From positions 5,187,054-5,251,053 of the forward strand of contig OY986973.1 in the NCBI GenBank assembly GCA_963920575.1: a stretch of DNA of 64,000 bases, written 5' to 3'. Below are positions 1 to 10,095 of this stretch, piece after piece (positions within the stretch are counted from its first letter, which is position 1; each line of letters opens with the position of its first letter). Below the pieces are notes generated by a model, which saw only the letters and a list, made by a program, of their open reading frames with translations, was not told the DNA's origin and made no database searches. The DNA comes from Narthecium ossifragum (taxonomy: Eukaryota > Streptophyta > Magnoliopsida > Dioscoreales > Nartheciaceae). Both the position numbers and the translations under genes were made by a program.

Positions 1-2359
1 GTAGACCGCAAGGGCAATTTGGTAAATTACGCATTGTTAGTTTGTTTCACACCTGCGTGTGCACACACTGACTTTGTTTCTGTTAGTCTTTGATTAGAAT
101 GGTTAGGTGGACCCGGGATCGGAAGATCCGAGCTTGGGTTTGTGTTTTAGCCCAAGTTTGTGTTTCTGGGCAAGAAGGCAAGAAGATCGATCTTTCTTGC
201 TAAGGAGATTGATCTTCCTTGCTAAGGAGATCGATCTTCCTTGAGAAGAAGATCGATCCTTCTGTGTCAGAAAGTCTTGACAGTGGAGTTGAGAGGACGG
301 CCGCCGTTGGCCGTCGCTCTCCCCTGTCAGAGGAAGAGAGGACTTTCTCTCCTCTCCTCCCCCTTTTCCCCTCCTTCCCCGGCTTTCCCCCTTCCTCTTC
401 CTCTTCTTCCTCTTTTCCTTCTCCTTCTCCTTCCTTCTTCTTTCTTTTTCCCGCAAGCTCTGCTTCCTCTGTTTTTCCCTGCAGCCCCTTCTTCTTCTCC
501 GTTCTCCCTCCTCCGGCCACTATTTTGGGCGTTTCAAGGCTCGTTGGATCCCTGGCGACGTGAGGAAGATCTCTGGTGTGGTTTGAAGCTGGGTTGGTGA
601 CTGGTTTGCGGGGAATCAACTGAGGAGTGCGTTTCCGGTAGGTTTCTACGTACCTGAGTTAGTTTAGGGGTTTTCTTTGGATCTAGCCGTTAGATCTTGC
701 TGTTCTTTGTGTTGTTGGATGCCTCTTGCTTAGTATAATTTTTTGTTTAAGTTTCATAAGCTTTGGTAGAGATTTTAGTAGGATTTAAGCATATTTAATC
801 TTGGATTTTCTGATTTCTGCTATTCTTGAAGAACAACCGATTTATGGTGAGTTTTTTGATCGGTATGTGCATGTTCTTGGGTTGCGATGAACATAAGAGT
901 TGTAGATCTTTGAATCTACTAGCAAACCCAACTGATTTCATAATTTTTTGATTTTCCTACGATTTGTTATGAATTTCGTACGGGTGGGTTGCGTTGCAGC
1001 AAGTAATGGTAAGTTAGTTTGATTAGCAGTTTTGATTAGTGTTTTCCTGTTAATCTAGCCGTTGGATGTTTTCCGATTTTGGATATGTTGATCCCGGAAT
1101 GTTGATCTACATATGTTAAAATTGGATCTCGAATCCAACGTCGTTTGGATGTCGGATCGACGGGGTCAATTAGTCTCTAAGTAGAGGATTTTGGTGATTT
1201 AAATAATATTATATGTTCGAAACATATAATATTATATTTTACTGTTCATCAAAGTTTTCGGGGTTGCTTCCCGTTGCAGGAGTCCGCGGTTGACGGTCGT
1301 GGTACCGTCGTAATGTCGGGACCCGCTGCGAATCGGCTGGCAGCGGTTAGTAGTATCGCTGCAGCGATCCAGTTGGACTTATATGATGTTTGATCATACT
1401 GTTGCATGGTCACCTCTTATTTTGTGTATGTTCATAGCATGCATTCTCTGTTGTGCATTAGTTGCATGGTTAGGGCGTGGGTGATCTGTGGGTCGCCGTC
1501 CCGAGGCTGGAAGCTCGGATTTAGCCCTAGGAGTACCGGGGTTGAGTAGTTTGGACCCGGTTCGAATTGTGGTGTCCAGTCAAACTTGATGATAGGCTTA
1601 GATGATTGGTACACATGTTGCTTGATGATTGTAGAAGTCGTGTCGGTCTCGAGTCGGATGCTGAGGTGTAGCCAGTGTCCCACTGTGTTGACTCTTGAGT
1701 AGAGGAGTTGTCTACTCAGCGGTGCCATTTCCCGCATGCAGTGCCGTTCCCTGCTTGTGAGCCAGCAGTGTTGTTTCCTGTTACTGAGTGTGACCTGGCA
1801 TGTGACCAGCTCGGCTGGAAGATCATGATTGTGGGCCTCAGGGACACGCGATGGGGTTATGGGACCCATGTATACACCCAGGTCTTATTTGAGGGTGACG
1901 CTGTTGCGTTTCCCTCTTCCTTATGTGTGTCGTAGTGTAGAACCCTACCGAGCTTTATGCTCACTCCTACCCGGGCTGCGTTTTGCAGGTGCAGGCGTCA
2001 GCTCTTCTTATGTGGCCCCTACCGGGCAGTTAGTCGGCAGTGCGGCGGCACCAGGCAGAGTCTGAGAGGTGGTGATCTTTTACTGCTTTTAACCTATGTT
2101 AGATAGCCTTCTACGGGAGTAATGTTGTATTTGGATCTTTCCCTCTCCGAGGATATGTATATTAAATTCACTTGGGTTTGTAATCTGAGGTTCGAGGCTT
2201 GTAATTTAATTATGTCTTTTTAAAATTGAGGGTGTTTATGATAATTGTTAGGGAGATCAATAGGTTAGAGGGAACTCTCGCCAACATTTTTCCGCGGTTC
2301 GTTAGGTTTCGGTTCGCATCGCCCGGCCCGGATGGGCTTTCGCGGGTCGGGGCGCGACA
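1..2359 (+). mobile_element. 3' portion of a Tekay/Del-like Gypsy LTR
   Basis: The stretch ends in GGTCGGGGCGCGACA, the kind of 3' terminus seen in Tekay/Del chromovirus LTRs. No convincing gene is present. Bases 20-75 match 59037-59095 (shared GGGCAATTTGGTAAATT), and 1255-1330 resembles 60265-60345, so two diverged copies of one family sit in the window. It contains three AGATCGATC-type palindromes at about 184-262 and a strongly CT-rich tract at about 345-500. The left LTR end lies outside the window, so a TSD cannot be tested. No tRNA-Met primer site follows base 2359, so it may be a solo LTR. Confidence 0.5.
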
Positions 2360-2451
2360 ACCGGTGTTTTGGGGATCGATTGCAACCATAATTGATTGTC
2401 GGAGTGGTGCTGAGGTCGACTGTTAGCGTTCACTGACTCAAAAATAGAGCC

Positions 2452-2775
2452 GTTGGAGAGTTGCAATATTATATATTTTATACACTTTACGTGTAAACAT
2501 TTTATACACTTTACGTGTAAACATTTGAATTAACTTAATAATTAATTCAAATATTATAATCTTAACCCACTAGCTTACCCACTATTATAATATTATATAT
2601 TTTATACACTTTACAATTCTTATTGTTATCCTAAGCTTAACTCATTAACTTACCCATTTTTCCGAGCCAAACGTCAAAAGTGGGTTAAATTTATTCTCAT
2701 TTTTTATCCTCACTTTTTTACCCCTAACCCCTTTAACCCTATTCTCCTTAACTCCGAACCATACAGGGGTTAAAG
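2452..2775 (+). repeat. AT-rich MITE-like repeat, copy 1 of 3
   Basis: This AT-rich segment carries a doubled 23-24 bp unit (TATACACTTTACGTG core) followed by runs of TTAACCC-type motifs and ends near CTCCGAACCATACAGGGG. The same sequence occurs at 33020-33345 in the same orientation and at about 18993-19350 in inverted orientation, where it forms one end of a longer element. No coding potential is seen. Confidence 0.55.
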
Positions 2776-2880
2776 TCTCCAAAGCAGTCTATAAGTTAAT
2801 TAATCATTAATATCATGTAACTTCTCATAAGTTTTTAAGTTCGTCAATTCTAAAACTGGACACTGAGGTCTTTATATTTA

Positions 2881-3880
2881 GGGGGCGTTTGGTTGCTTGC
2901 ATCAGTTGATGCAGTATTAGCATAACCTGTTTGTTTGGTTGTTTGTATCAACTGATGCAGTATTAACTCATTTTCTGTTTGGTTGGTATGTATTGCATCA
3001 GTTGATACAGCTGTTTCATATCATTTTTTTTCTTTAGCTGTTTTTTATTTAGCTATATTTTTTCTTTGAATATATTTATTAAATTATTGAGCACGTGCTA
3101 AGTTAATAATTTCTTAATTATTAAAGTAAAAAAGATCAAGCATGTGTGAGTATTAACCTAAAATCATCTTAGCAAACTCTTAACTACAAAGTATCAACCA
3201 AATCTTGAACAACAGTGTCCAATTCTTTACTTATCTTCCGGACTTAATTCGTTTATGATAATTTTTTTAATAAAAATCAACAAAAATACAAGCAAAAATA
3301 ATATATTCATGTAAAGTTTTTTTTCCACGAATTTTCGGATTTTCTGGTTGGGTTTTCAGATTTTTCGGAATTCATATATTGATTTTTCGGATTTATTTAA
3401 GGTTTTATTAGTTCCGAAAATAATATTTTAATTCATATAGTGTAAAGTTTTTTTTTCACGAATTTTTAGATTTTCTGGTTGGGTTTTCAGATTTTTCGGA
3501 ATTCATATATTGATTTTTCGGATTTATTCAAGGTTTTATTAATTCCGAAAATAATATTTTAATTCATATAGTGTAAAGTTTTTTTTCCACGAATTTTCGG
3601 ATTTTATGGTTGGGTTTTCAGATTTTTTGGAATTCATATATTGATTTTTCGGATTTATTCAAGGTTTTATTAATTCTGAAAATAATATTTTAATTCATTT
3701 AGTGATGCATCAGTTGATGCTATATCAGCAGAAACAGCCATTTTGGCTGCATCAGCTGATGTAGCATCTGAGCCTCTTTTTGCATCAGCTGATGCATTTG
3801 ACCAATCAAACACTGGTTTGTATCAAAAGGCTGCATCAACTGATGCATGTATCAGCTGATACATGCAACCAAACAACCCC
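2881..3880. mobile_element. Non-autonomous PIF/Harbinger (Tourist-like) element
   Basis: Exactly 1000 bp bounded by imperfect terminal inverted repeats: GGGGGCGTTTGGTTGC on the left, and AACCAAACAACCCC on the right. A 3-bp TTA duplication flanks it (2878-2880 and 3881-3883). Terminal GGGG plus a TTA/TAA target duplication is the signature of PIF/Harbinger. Both subterminal regions are full of CATCAGTTGATGCA-type palindromes. No transposase is encoded, so it depends on another element. Confidence 0.8.
3310..3702 (+). repeat. Three tandem 131-bp repeats inside the PIF/Harbinger element
   Basis: Three copies of a unit starting TGTAAAGTTTTTTTT at 3310, 3441 and 3572 have a period of 131 bp and very high identity. 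They lie in the middle of the 1-kb element and account for over a third of its length. Confidence 0.85.
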
Positions 3881-4082
3881 TTAGTGAACCATGTCAATGT
3901 TTATCTTTCATAAATCCATTTGCCGGTCCAATGGAGAAAACCAATTTTAACTAATTAAAATCAATTATAATATTTTAACTAACTTTTGCATGTCTCATCC
4001 TTCTCACTTCCCCCTCTCTCCCACTGATCCAGACCTCCCTTTGTTGTCGAGGTGCTCGACGAGCACCACTTGACCACGAAGA

Positions 4083-4600
4083 GGGTCAACAGCATGGAGT
4101 ATGGGCTGTTGGTGGCGAGGTCGTCGCGATCGTTGCACCGGCGGTGATGCACGGCCATGTGAAATGACACTTATATAAAGCTCAAGTCGCATCGCACTGA
4201 CGTGTGAGATGACGCACGGTCGTGTGAAATGAATCAAGTTTCGGTATCATCGTTTTTCCATATTATCATTATACTAACTAACGGATGAAATCTAAATAGA
4301 TATGACCCAATGATTCATATTATAAATAACATACTGATTGGATTCTTATGTTAATATTGACCGCGAGGAGCGTCAACAGCATGGAGTATGGGCTGTTGGT
4401 GGCGAGGTCGTCGCGATCGTTGCACCGGCAGGTGATGCGCGGTCATGTGAAATGACACTTATAAAGCTCAAGTTGCGGCAGGTGATGCGCGGCCATGTGA
4501 AATGACACTTATAAAGCTCAAGTTGCCTCGCGCTGACGTGTGAGATGACGCACGGCCGTCGTGAAATGAATCTAATCAGATCGTTTTTCCATACTATCAT
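4083..4600 (+). repeat. Duplicated segment carrying promoter-like modules
   Basis: A block at 4083-4255 is repeated at 4372-4600, and the second copy also has an internal tandem duplication. Each unit carries GTGAAATGACAC followed by TTATAAAGCTC (4159 onward with a 2-bp insertion, 4447-4469, 4497-4519). The same 23-bp module, without mismatch to the last two, lies 83-105 bp upstream of the carboxylesterase start (9991-10013). The blocks may derive from a promoter related to that gene. Short open frames here were not recognised as protein. Confidence 0.6.
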
Positions 4601-5048
4601 CGTCAACAAATCTGATTCATATCATAAATAACAACATACTGATTGGATTCTTATGTTAATAACCTCAATCGTTTTCCCCTGTCTTATTTTAGGGTAGCAA
4701 ATTTAGAAGAAATGGTGAAAAATGGGCTGCATCAGCTTCCCTTCATCTCCCTTGTAATAGGGGACATGAACAGTGCTCCCTCACATGTACACACTGTTTA
4801 GCAATCGGAGATGATTTAGGTGAATTTGTAATGAGGGTGGACCCACATTATAAGAAGCGTGGATTTGTAACGAGAGTGAACCCACATTATAAGAATGGTG
4901 GATTTGTAGTGAGGTGTTTGGATGCTATTTTGAGAATGTGGATTTTATAGGATAAGAGCGCAAATGAACTAAATGAATTAGTTTTATTATTAAAACTGTT
5001 AATAATTACATAATAATTAACAAAAATACACATTTAATAAAATAAAAA
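4601..5048. other. No gene recognised
   Basis: AT-rich sequence with short local duplications (GTGGATTTGTAA, at about 4859 and 4909). I find no coding signal, transposon terminus or RNA gene. Confidence 0.5.
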
Positions 5049-5220
5049 TATGGAAAGTTCGAATAAAAACTGATTTTTAGGGCATCAATTTTATTATTAT
5101 GGAAAAACCGTCAAATATGGAAAGTTAGAGTAAAAACTGATTTTTAGGGCATCGATTTTATTATTATGGAAAAAATGTCAAATATGGAAAGTCCGAATAA
5201 AAACTGATTTTTAGGGCATC
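5049..5220 (+). repeat. Three tandem 66-bp repeats
   Basis: Units begin with ATGGAAAGT at about 5050, 5116 and 5182 and share the sequence ACTGATTTTTAGGGCATC. The period is 66 bp with few mismatches. Confidence 0.8.
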
Positions 5221-5454
5221 AGACGAGGGAAATTGGGCTCGGGACGCCTTGGATCATGGGGAGATTCAATCCCCGATAACTCTTGTACGGCTCGTCGAGC
5301 CGGTCGATTCGACACCTCATACGCCCCGATCGGACACTGTGATCAAAAGTTATGCTATGCGACTTAATTGGAACTTTAATTGATAAAATATATGTTTAAT
5401 ATTAACTCCCCTTTAATTGGAACTTTAATTTACATATTTGAGAATTTAATGTGG

Positions 5455-5660
5455 TGGTGGTCGATGCGTAGATCAACCGCGGGGTTGCACGGTCGAACGA
5501 AGCATTGACTTTGAACCTAGCGGACGATGCGTGGATTGATCGCGGCTCAAGAAGCTGGTTTTTTTTATATGACGGATAATGTATGGATCGACCGCGGCTC
5601 ACGAAGGCGTTTTTTTTATGTGGCGGTCGATGTATGGATCGACCGCCAGAAACGAGCAGG
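5455..5660. repeat. GGTCGAT/ATCGACC inverted-repeat cluster outside the SIRE LTR
   Basis: Several copies of an imperfect hairpin unit, GGTCGATG then a short spacer then GATCGACCG, occur here at about 50-70 bp spacing. The same unit is repeated inside the neighbouring LTR (5890-6220), so this may be a remnant of another LTR of the same family into which the intact one inserted. Confidence 0.6.
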
Positions 5661-5770
5661 CTCAAAAAAACTAGCCCAGAATCCTGCACATCCTGCACTA
5701 CACACATTATGATCCATAGCACACACAAGTTGAAAAGAAAATCGGGAATAAATCGAAGGGGTGGGGTGGC

Positions 5771-6830
5771 TGTTAGCCCAGATATTGTTTTGATGATGTC
5801 AATATATAATTGATGATAAAACAATGATTTAATATTATTATTTTTTAATTTGGAAAGCATTAAAATCATATTTAATGAGTTTTTGTACTGACGGTCGATG
5901 CGACGGACGATGCATGGATCGACTGTGAGGTATGGCGGTTGATGCGTGGATCGACCGCGAAAGATGTTCTGGGAAAATAGGCTGACGGTCGATGTGACGG
6001 TCGATGGACCGATCGACCGTGGCCTATGTGACTTGGCTCAAAGGGAGCAACGGTCGATCGGTGTATCGACCGTGGGAAGCTGTTTTCTAGACAGAGCCTG
6101 ACGGACGATGTCACGGTCGATGGGACGGTCGACCGTGAGGCGTGACGATCGATAGGTGAATCGATCGTGGCTCAAGGAAAGCCTGGCGGATGATGTCACG
6201 GACGATGCGACGGTCGACCGTGAGCCCAGAAAATAGCCGTTAAAGAGCCGTTGCAGGAGAAAGAAATAGCCGTTGGGAGGCTATTTGGAAGGGTTGGAAG
6301 CTCAGCTATAAAAGAGAAAGTCCAGCAAACTTGCCAAGGACGAAGAGGGAGCTAAGGAAATATTGTAATCATATTCTAGCAAGTGTCTATCTTTTATTAG
6401 TGAGCTAAACCTTTGTAAAACTACTTCAAGTGTGAAGTAGACTTTGAGAGAAATATCTTAAAGAGATATTAGAGAGATTGTAAGGTTCTCAAGCACCCGT
6501 AAGCTTGAGGGAGAGCTCCAGCAGTTGTTGGAGGACTTGTAAGGTTGCCAAGCACCCGGAAGCTTGGTGGAAAAGCTTGTAAGAGGTCTTGCAAGTAGTG
6601 GAACCTCAAGGAGATCCTTGAGAGAAGTGGACGTAGGCAAGGTTGGCCGAACCACTATAAAAATTCTGGTGCAATCTCTCTATCTCACATCTCTTATCAT
6701 CCTTGCTTTAATATAGATTTACTTCTCTTATCTTTGCAAGCATATTATTTGATTAGACTCATCCTACTAAGATTTCCTTAATTGATTTTATTGTTTAAAG
6801 CCTAAGATAACCTCCCCTCTTAAAGCTTCA
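5771..6830 (+). mobile_element. Solo LTR of a SIRE/Maximus-like Copia element
   Basis: 1060 bp starting TGTTAGCCCAGATATTG and ending CTTCA, with a perfect 5-bp TSD GTGGC (5766-5770 and 6831-6835). The first bases match the usual start of Sirevirus LTRs. A TATA box (TATAAAAG, 6307-6314) gives the + orientation. U3, just upstream of the TATA box, holds an array of GGTCGAT...GATCGACC inverted repeats (5890-6220). With one LTR and an intact TSD, this is a solo LTR left by LTR-LTR recombination. Confidence 0.85.
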
Positions 6831-7646
6831 GTGGCATGTACAAAAGATCAAGAAAAGTTGAAAAGAAGATTTACCAGAGGTAGGAGGCGGCTTTGGAAGC
6901 CCACATCACTCTTTCGCGATGAGTGGAGCCGGAGAGGAAGAAGCGGTCAATCGGTGGAGGTGGGGGGGGGGGGGGGGGGTGTGAGCCGGGGAGATAGACT
7001 TGTGGGAGGGGTAAAAGATGGAGACCTATTCGCGGCGGCGCCATGATATGCCAACGATGGGGTACCACATGTCGTTGGCCAACAAGGATGGAGGGGGAGA
7101 TGAGCATTCGAATGAAGGTGGGGAGCGGGGGCTTTTTTCACTGCCAAACGCTGATTTGGGGTGGGCTCATGATTATAAATCCGGGTAAGGCTTAATCCGG
7201 TTGCCAAACAAGGTGGTAGGGGAGCACTGTTCACCACCCCATTCTTATAATATATATGTTTGATACAAGTATTTAAGTATTTAATTAATAGAAGTATTTA
7301 CATAAAATATGTTTATTATTTATTTTATAATGAACTTTAATAGACTATTGATGAGATTAATACAACTGTAGCTCTCCTTTTCAAGTATTTAATTAATATA
7401 ACTATTGAGATAAAATTATATATTATTTATTCTATATTATATTTTCATATAAAAATATTATCATAGTTTAATTATGTAATGTAAATAAATATTATAATTA
7501 TATGACCGTCAAATAATAAATGAAGAATAGAATATGAAAAAAAAGATGAAGGAACGAGTATTTTAATGATCTAAAGAATGATTTAGAAAAACTGTTGCAG
7601 GGTGTTGTAAATAGAGTAGGAGCCGTAATATATATCAGAATATTTT
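6831..7646. other. Unassigned sequence with an 18-G homopolymer
   Basis: After the LTR TSD comes a mixed-composition stretch with an uninterrupted run of 18 G at 6962-6979. Open frames across it are low-complexity (Gly or Pro runs) and are probably not genes. From about 7240 it is AT-rich with no recognisable feature. Confidence 0.45.
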
Positions 7647-7892
7647 AGGGTTTTTTACATATATATCCTCAAAAAACTTTCAAATTACGTATTTACCCCT
7701 ACATTCTTCATATTTTCATATATACCCCTGAAAAGTCTAAATAATCTCAAAAATACCCTTCGGGTTAATTGCCGTGGAATCCAGTGGGAATATTCTCAAT
7801 GCCGTTACTGTTAGCAGGGGAAAAGACATTTTTACCCTAAACACTATCCTTCTCCATAACGACACCTCTTCCTTTGAGATATCCTCCCACCC

Positions 7893-8570
7893 ATGGATGG
7901 ATACCCTGATGCCCACCAGATGATCCGAGACCTCGATGATCTCCAACTCCATGAAGCTGAAGAGATCCACGAATCCAGCGACGACGACGGCGTAGAGGTT
8001 ACGACGGTGAGGAAGGAGAAGAAGGATGATCCATTGTTCACCGGAGAGCGAGACACCATCCTATCTGAGATAGTACGGGCTCGTGCGCTCCAGAGCGTGC
8101 CGGCGAAGTCTCTGCTCTGCCTCCGGGCGGTGTCGACTCGCTGGAACCATTGGATCTCCAACCCATTCTTCGCCCACGCGCACGCGCAACACGTGAGGTC
8201 CCTCTCCGGGGTCTTCTTCGAAGACCCCGTCGTGGACGCTCCTTGCTACGCTCCCTTCTCCGCCGCCTTCGATGGCCTGCCGGACCCCTCCCTTAAGTTC
8301 CTCCCTGAGCCTGTCTTCGTCCTCGCCTCCGCCTATGGCCTCCTCGGCTGCTGTGGCCACCGACTGGTTCTTGGTATGCGTGTTCCCCATCGCCGATGAT
8401 CTCGAGCGGGTCTACGGCATCGAGACGTTCTCATCGCGCGAACGGAGGTGGTCGGCCTCGGATGAGCTCTGCTTCACCCAGGGGATCGAGACAAGCTCCG
8501 GAGTGTCGGCCGGCTGCGTCGCGTACTGGCGCACGACGATACAGACGGTGGTGGCTTATGCGTCCAGCGC
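7893..8570 (+). pseudogene. Captured F-box protein fragment (frameshifted)
   Basis: The frame opened by the ATG at 7893 encodes an acidic N-terminus and then an F-box-like stretch at about residues 50-95 (VPAKSLLCLRAVSTRW, followed by ISNPFF). This is the L-P-A-K-S-L-L / C-V-S-K-x-W pattern of plant F-box proteins, which recruit substrates to SCF ubiquitin ligases. After about 8340 a frameshift moves the reading to another frame, where VYGIETFSSRERRW and CVAYWR resemble F-box-associated repeats. No frame runs through and the C-terminus is replaced by a PNGase A fragment. It lies inside the 7647-9938 transposon, so it is read as a captured, non-functional copy. Expression as a short chimera cannot be excluded. 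Confidence 0.65.
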
Positions 8571-8654
8571 CATGGTCCCATGTGGTGCTCGAGCTCTCCG
8601 CCTATGTGTCCGGCATGCAGAAGGACCGCATCCCTGCCATCTGGGTTGACGGCG

Positions 8655-9170
8655 CCGAGCTCCTCCGCATCTCCACTCCCTTCTCCATGTCCCCTGGCAT
8701 CCACTGGAGCTCTCATATCGAACCCCGCCGGCGAGTGTGGCTCCGGGTTCTGGTTCCAAGTCATGAACGAGACCGACGTGCAAGTCACGCCGGTCGTCGT
8801 CCCCAACAACACCTATCGCGCCGAGCTCCTCCGCACCCAGGGGCGGACCTATTCACATGTTAGGGGGGCCTGGCCCCCCCTGAAATTTTTTTTTTAGTTA
8901 ACCTCCCGTGGGCCCCGCGCCTCCCACCCCCTACCCTAGTGTCCCTGGCCCCCCCTGAGACACTGCTTTCCTCCCTTGGCCCCCCCTTGCTTCAAAGGCT
9001 AGGTCCGCCCCTGTCCGCACCTCCACTCCCTTCTCCATGTCCCCTGGCGTCCACTGGAGCTCTCATATCGAACCCCGCCGACAACTGTGGCTCCGGGTTC
9101 TGGTTCCAAGTCATGAACGAGACCGACGTGCAGGTCACGCCGGTCGTCGTCCCCAACAACACCTATCGCG
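8655..9170 (+). repeat. 166-bp tandem duplication in the PNGase A fragment
   Basis: The unit 8655-8820 is repeated as 8821-8837 plus 9022-9170, differing at a handful of bases. The two halves of the second copy are separated by the hAT MITE and its TSD. The duplication therefore came before the MITE insertion. Confidence 0.9.
8838..9013. mobile_element. hAT-type MITE, 176 bp
   Basis: Perfect 14-bp terminal inverted repeats (CAGGGGCGGACCTA on the left, TAGGTCCGCCCCTG on the right) and a perfect 8-bp target duplication TCCGCACC (8830-8837 and 9014-9021). CAGGGGCGGA-type ends and 8-bp TSDs define a widespread plant hAT MITE group. The interior is rich in GGCCCCCC and has no coding capacity. Confidence 0.9.
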
Positions 9171-9990
9171 CCGTGCTCGAGGTCTACGTTTCTCATCACC
9201 ATGACGACGAGTACTGGTACGCCAACCCCCTCCGCGCGGCAGGCCCTGGCTTCGAAGGAGTCGGCAACGGTCTATTCGCCACTAAAGCAAACGGTGGATT
9301 CCGCCAGATTGTGGCGACGATCGACGGACGATACGTTGGCTCGGCTGTGTTGTTTCCAGTCACAAGATCAAGTTCAAGAGCCACGTCGAGGTGGAAGGCA
9401 AGGGCGCCATCAAACAAGTCGAGATGGAGAACAAGTCGCGCACCAACATAAGGATCGAGAGGGAGCACGCCGTCATAGGCCGCGTGATCGTAGAACTAGA
9501 GGCACCGCTGCAGATGGAGATGGTGACCTCGAACGGCGGTGGGGAGTCGAAGTTTCACAAGACGAAGCTGTTTCATGAGTTGGCGGAGATGAGGAGCATG
9601 GAGGAAGGGAAGGGAGCGAGGTTCAGCACGATGGCGGACAGGCAGGAGTCGGTGGGGTCGGTGCTGGAGCAGAGAAAGAGAGAGAGATGGGTTTATAGTA
9701 GTGGAGATAGGTGATCAAAGAGGATGGTGATGGATGGGTATTTAAGTAAAGTTACCCAGTTCGGTTAGAATTTACCCCATGGTTAGGTTAGTTAACCCGA
9801 CGGAAGTACACAGAAGGGTATTTTTGAGATTATTTGGACTTTTCAGGGGTATATATGAAAATATGAAGAATGTAGGGGTAAACGTAATTTAAAAGTTTTT
9901 TAAGGATATATATATATATATATATATGTAAAAAACCTAATATTTTAAAAAAAATAATAAGGAAGCTAACGAGGATGGGCTTACGAAATC

Positions 9991-10013
9991 GTGAAATGAC
10001 ACTTATAAAGCTC
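9991..10013 (+). promoter_or_regulatory. Core promoter of the carboxylesterase gene
   Basis: GTGAAATGACAC followed by a TATA box (TATAAA, 10004-10009) lies 87-92 bp upstream of the start codon, a normal distance for a plant promoter with a short leader. The same 23-bp module recurs at 4447-4469 and 4497-4519. The Pack-type transposon ends only about 50 bp upstream, so distal promoter sequence is supplied by or disrupted by that element. Confidence 0.6.
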
Positions 10014-10095
10014 CCCTGGCATCGCCATCTACAGTCCTCCTCGACCTCCGCCCAAATCCCAAAACAATCCCCTCAATTCGCCGAACACCACCACC

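Larger units (their letters stand above)
8571..9714 (+). pseudogene. Captured PNGase A-like glycoamidase fragment
   Basis: Translated pieces match plant peptide-N4-(N-acetyl-beta-glucosaminyl)asparagine amidase A, which removes N-glycans from glycopeptides. Pieces in order: DRIPAIWVDGAELLR (family pattern DRIFGVWLGGVELLR), FWFQVMNETD, NTYRAVLEVYVS followed by EYWYANP, and GGFRQIVATIDG (family F-R-E-V-V-V-x-x-D-G). A C-terminal piece begins FKSHVEVEGKG. Large central parts of the enzyme are missing. Frameshifts separate the pieces, a 166-bp segment is tandemly duplicated, and a MITE splits the second copy. It follows the F-box fragment directly, so two unrelated host genes have been joined inside one transposon. 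Confidence 0.7.
7647..9938. mobile_element. Gene-carrying TIR transposon (Pack-type)
   Basis: About 120 bp of inverted repeat flank this 2.29-kb unit. The left arm runs from AGGGTTTTTTACATATATAT through ACCCCTGAAAAGTC to AAATACCCTTC. The right arm is its reverse complement, ending at 9938 with an expanded TA tract. Both sides are flanked by AATATTTT (7639-7646, 9939-9946), an 8-bp duplication. Between the arms lie GC-rich fragments of an F-box gene and a PNGase A-like gene, both broken. No transposase is present. This is the architecture of a Pack-type element that captured host gene pieces. An 8-bp TSD fits hAT, or a MULE with a slightly decayed 9-bp TSD. Confidence 0.75.

Noticed and set aside
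103..619. Long open frames on both strands at the left end
   Set aside because: They come from a CT/GA-rich low-complexity tract inside an LTR. Translations are Ser/Pro/Leu or Lys/Glu/Arg runs with no domain.
1555..1580. tRNA B-box-like GGTTCGA
   Set aside because: No matching A box, acceptor stem or anticodon arm could be placed around it.
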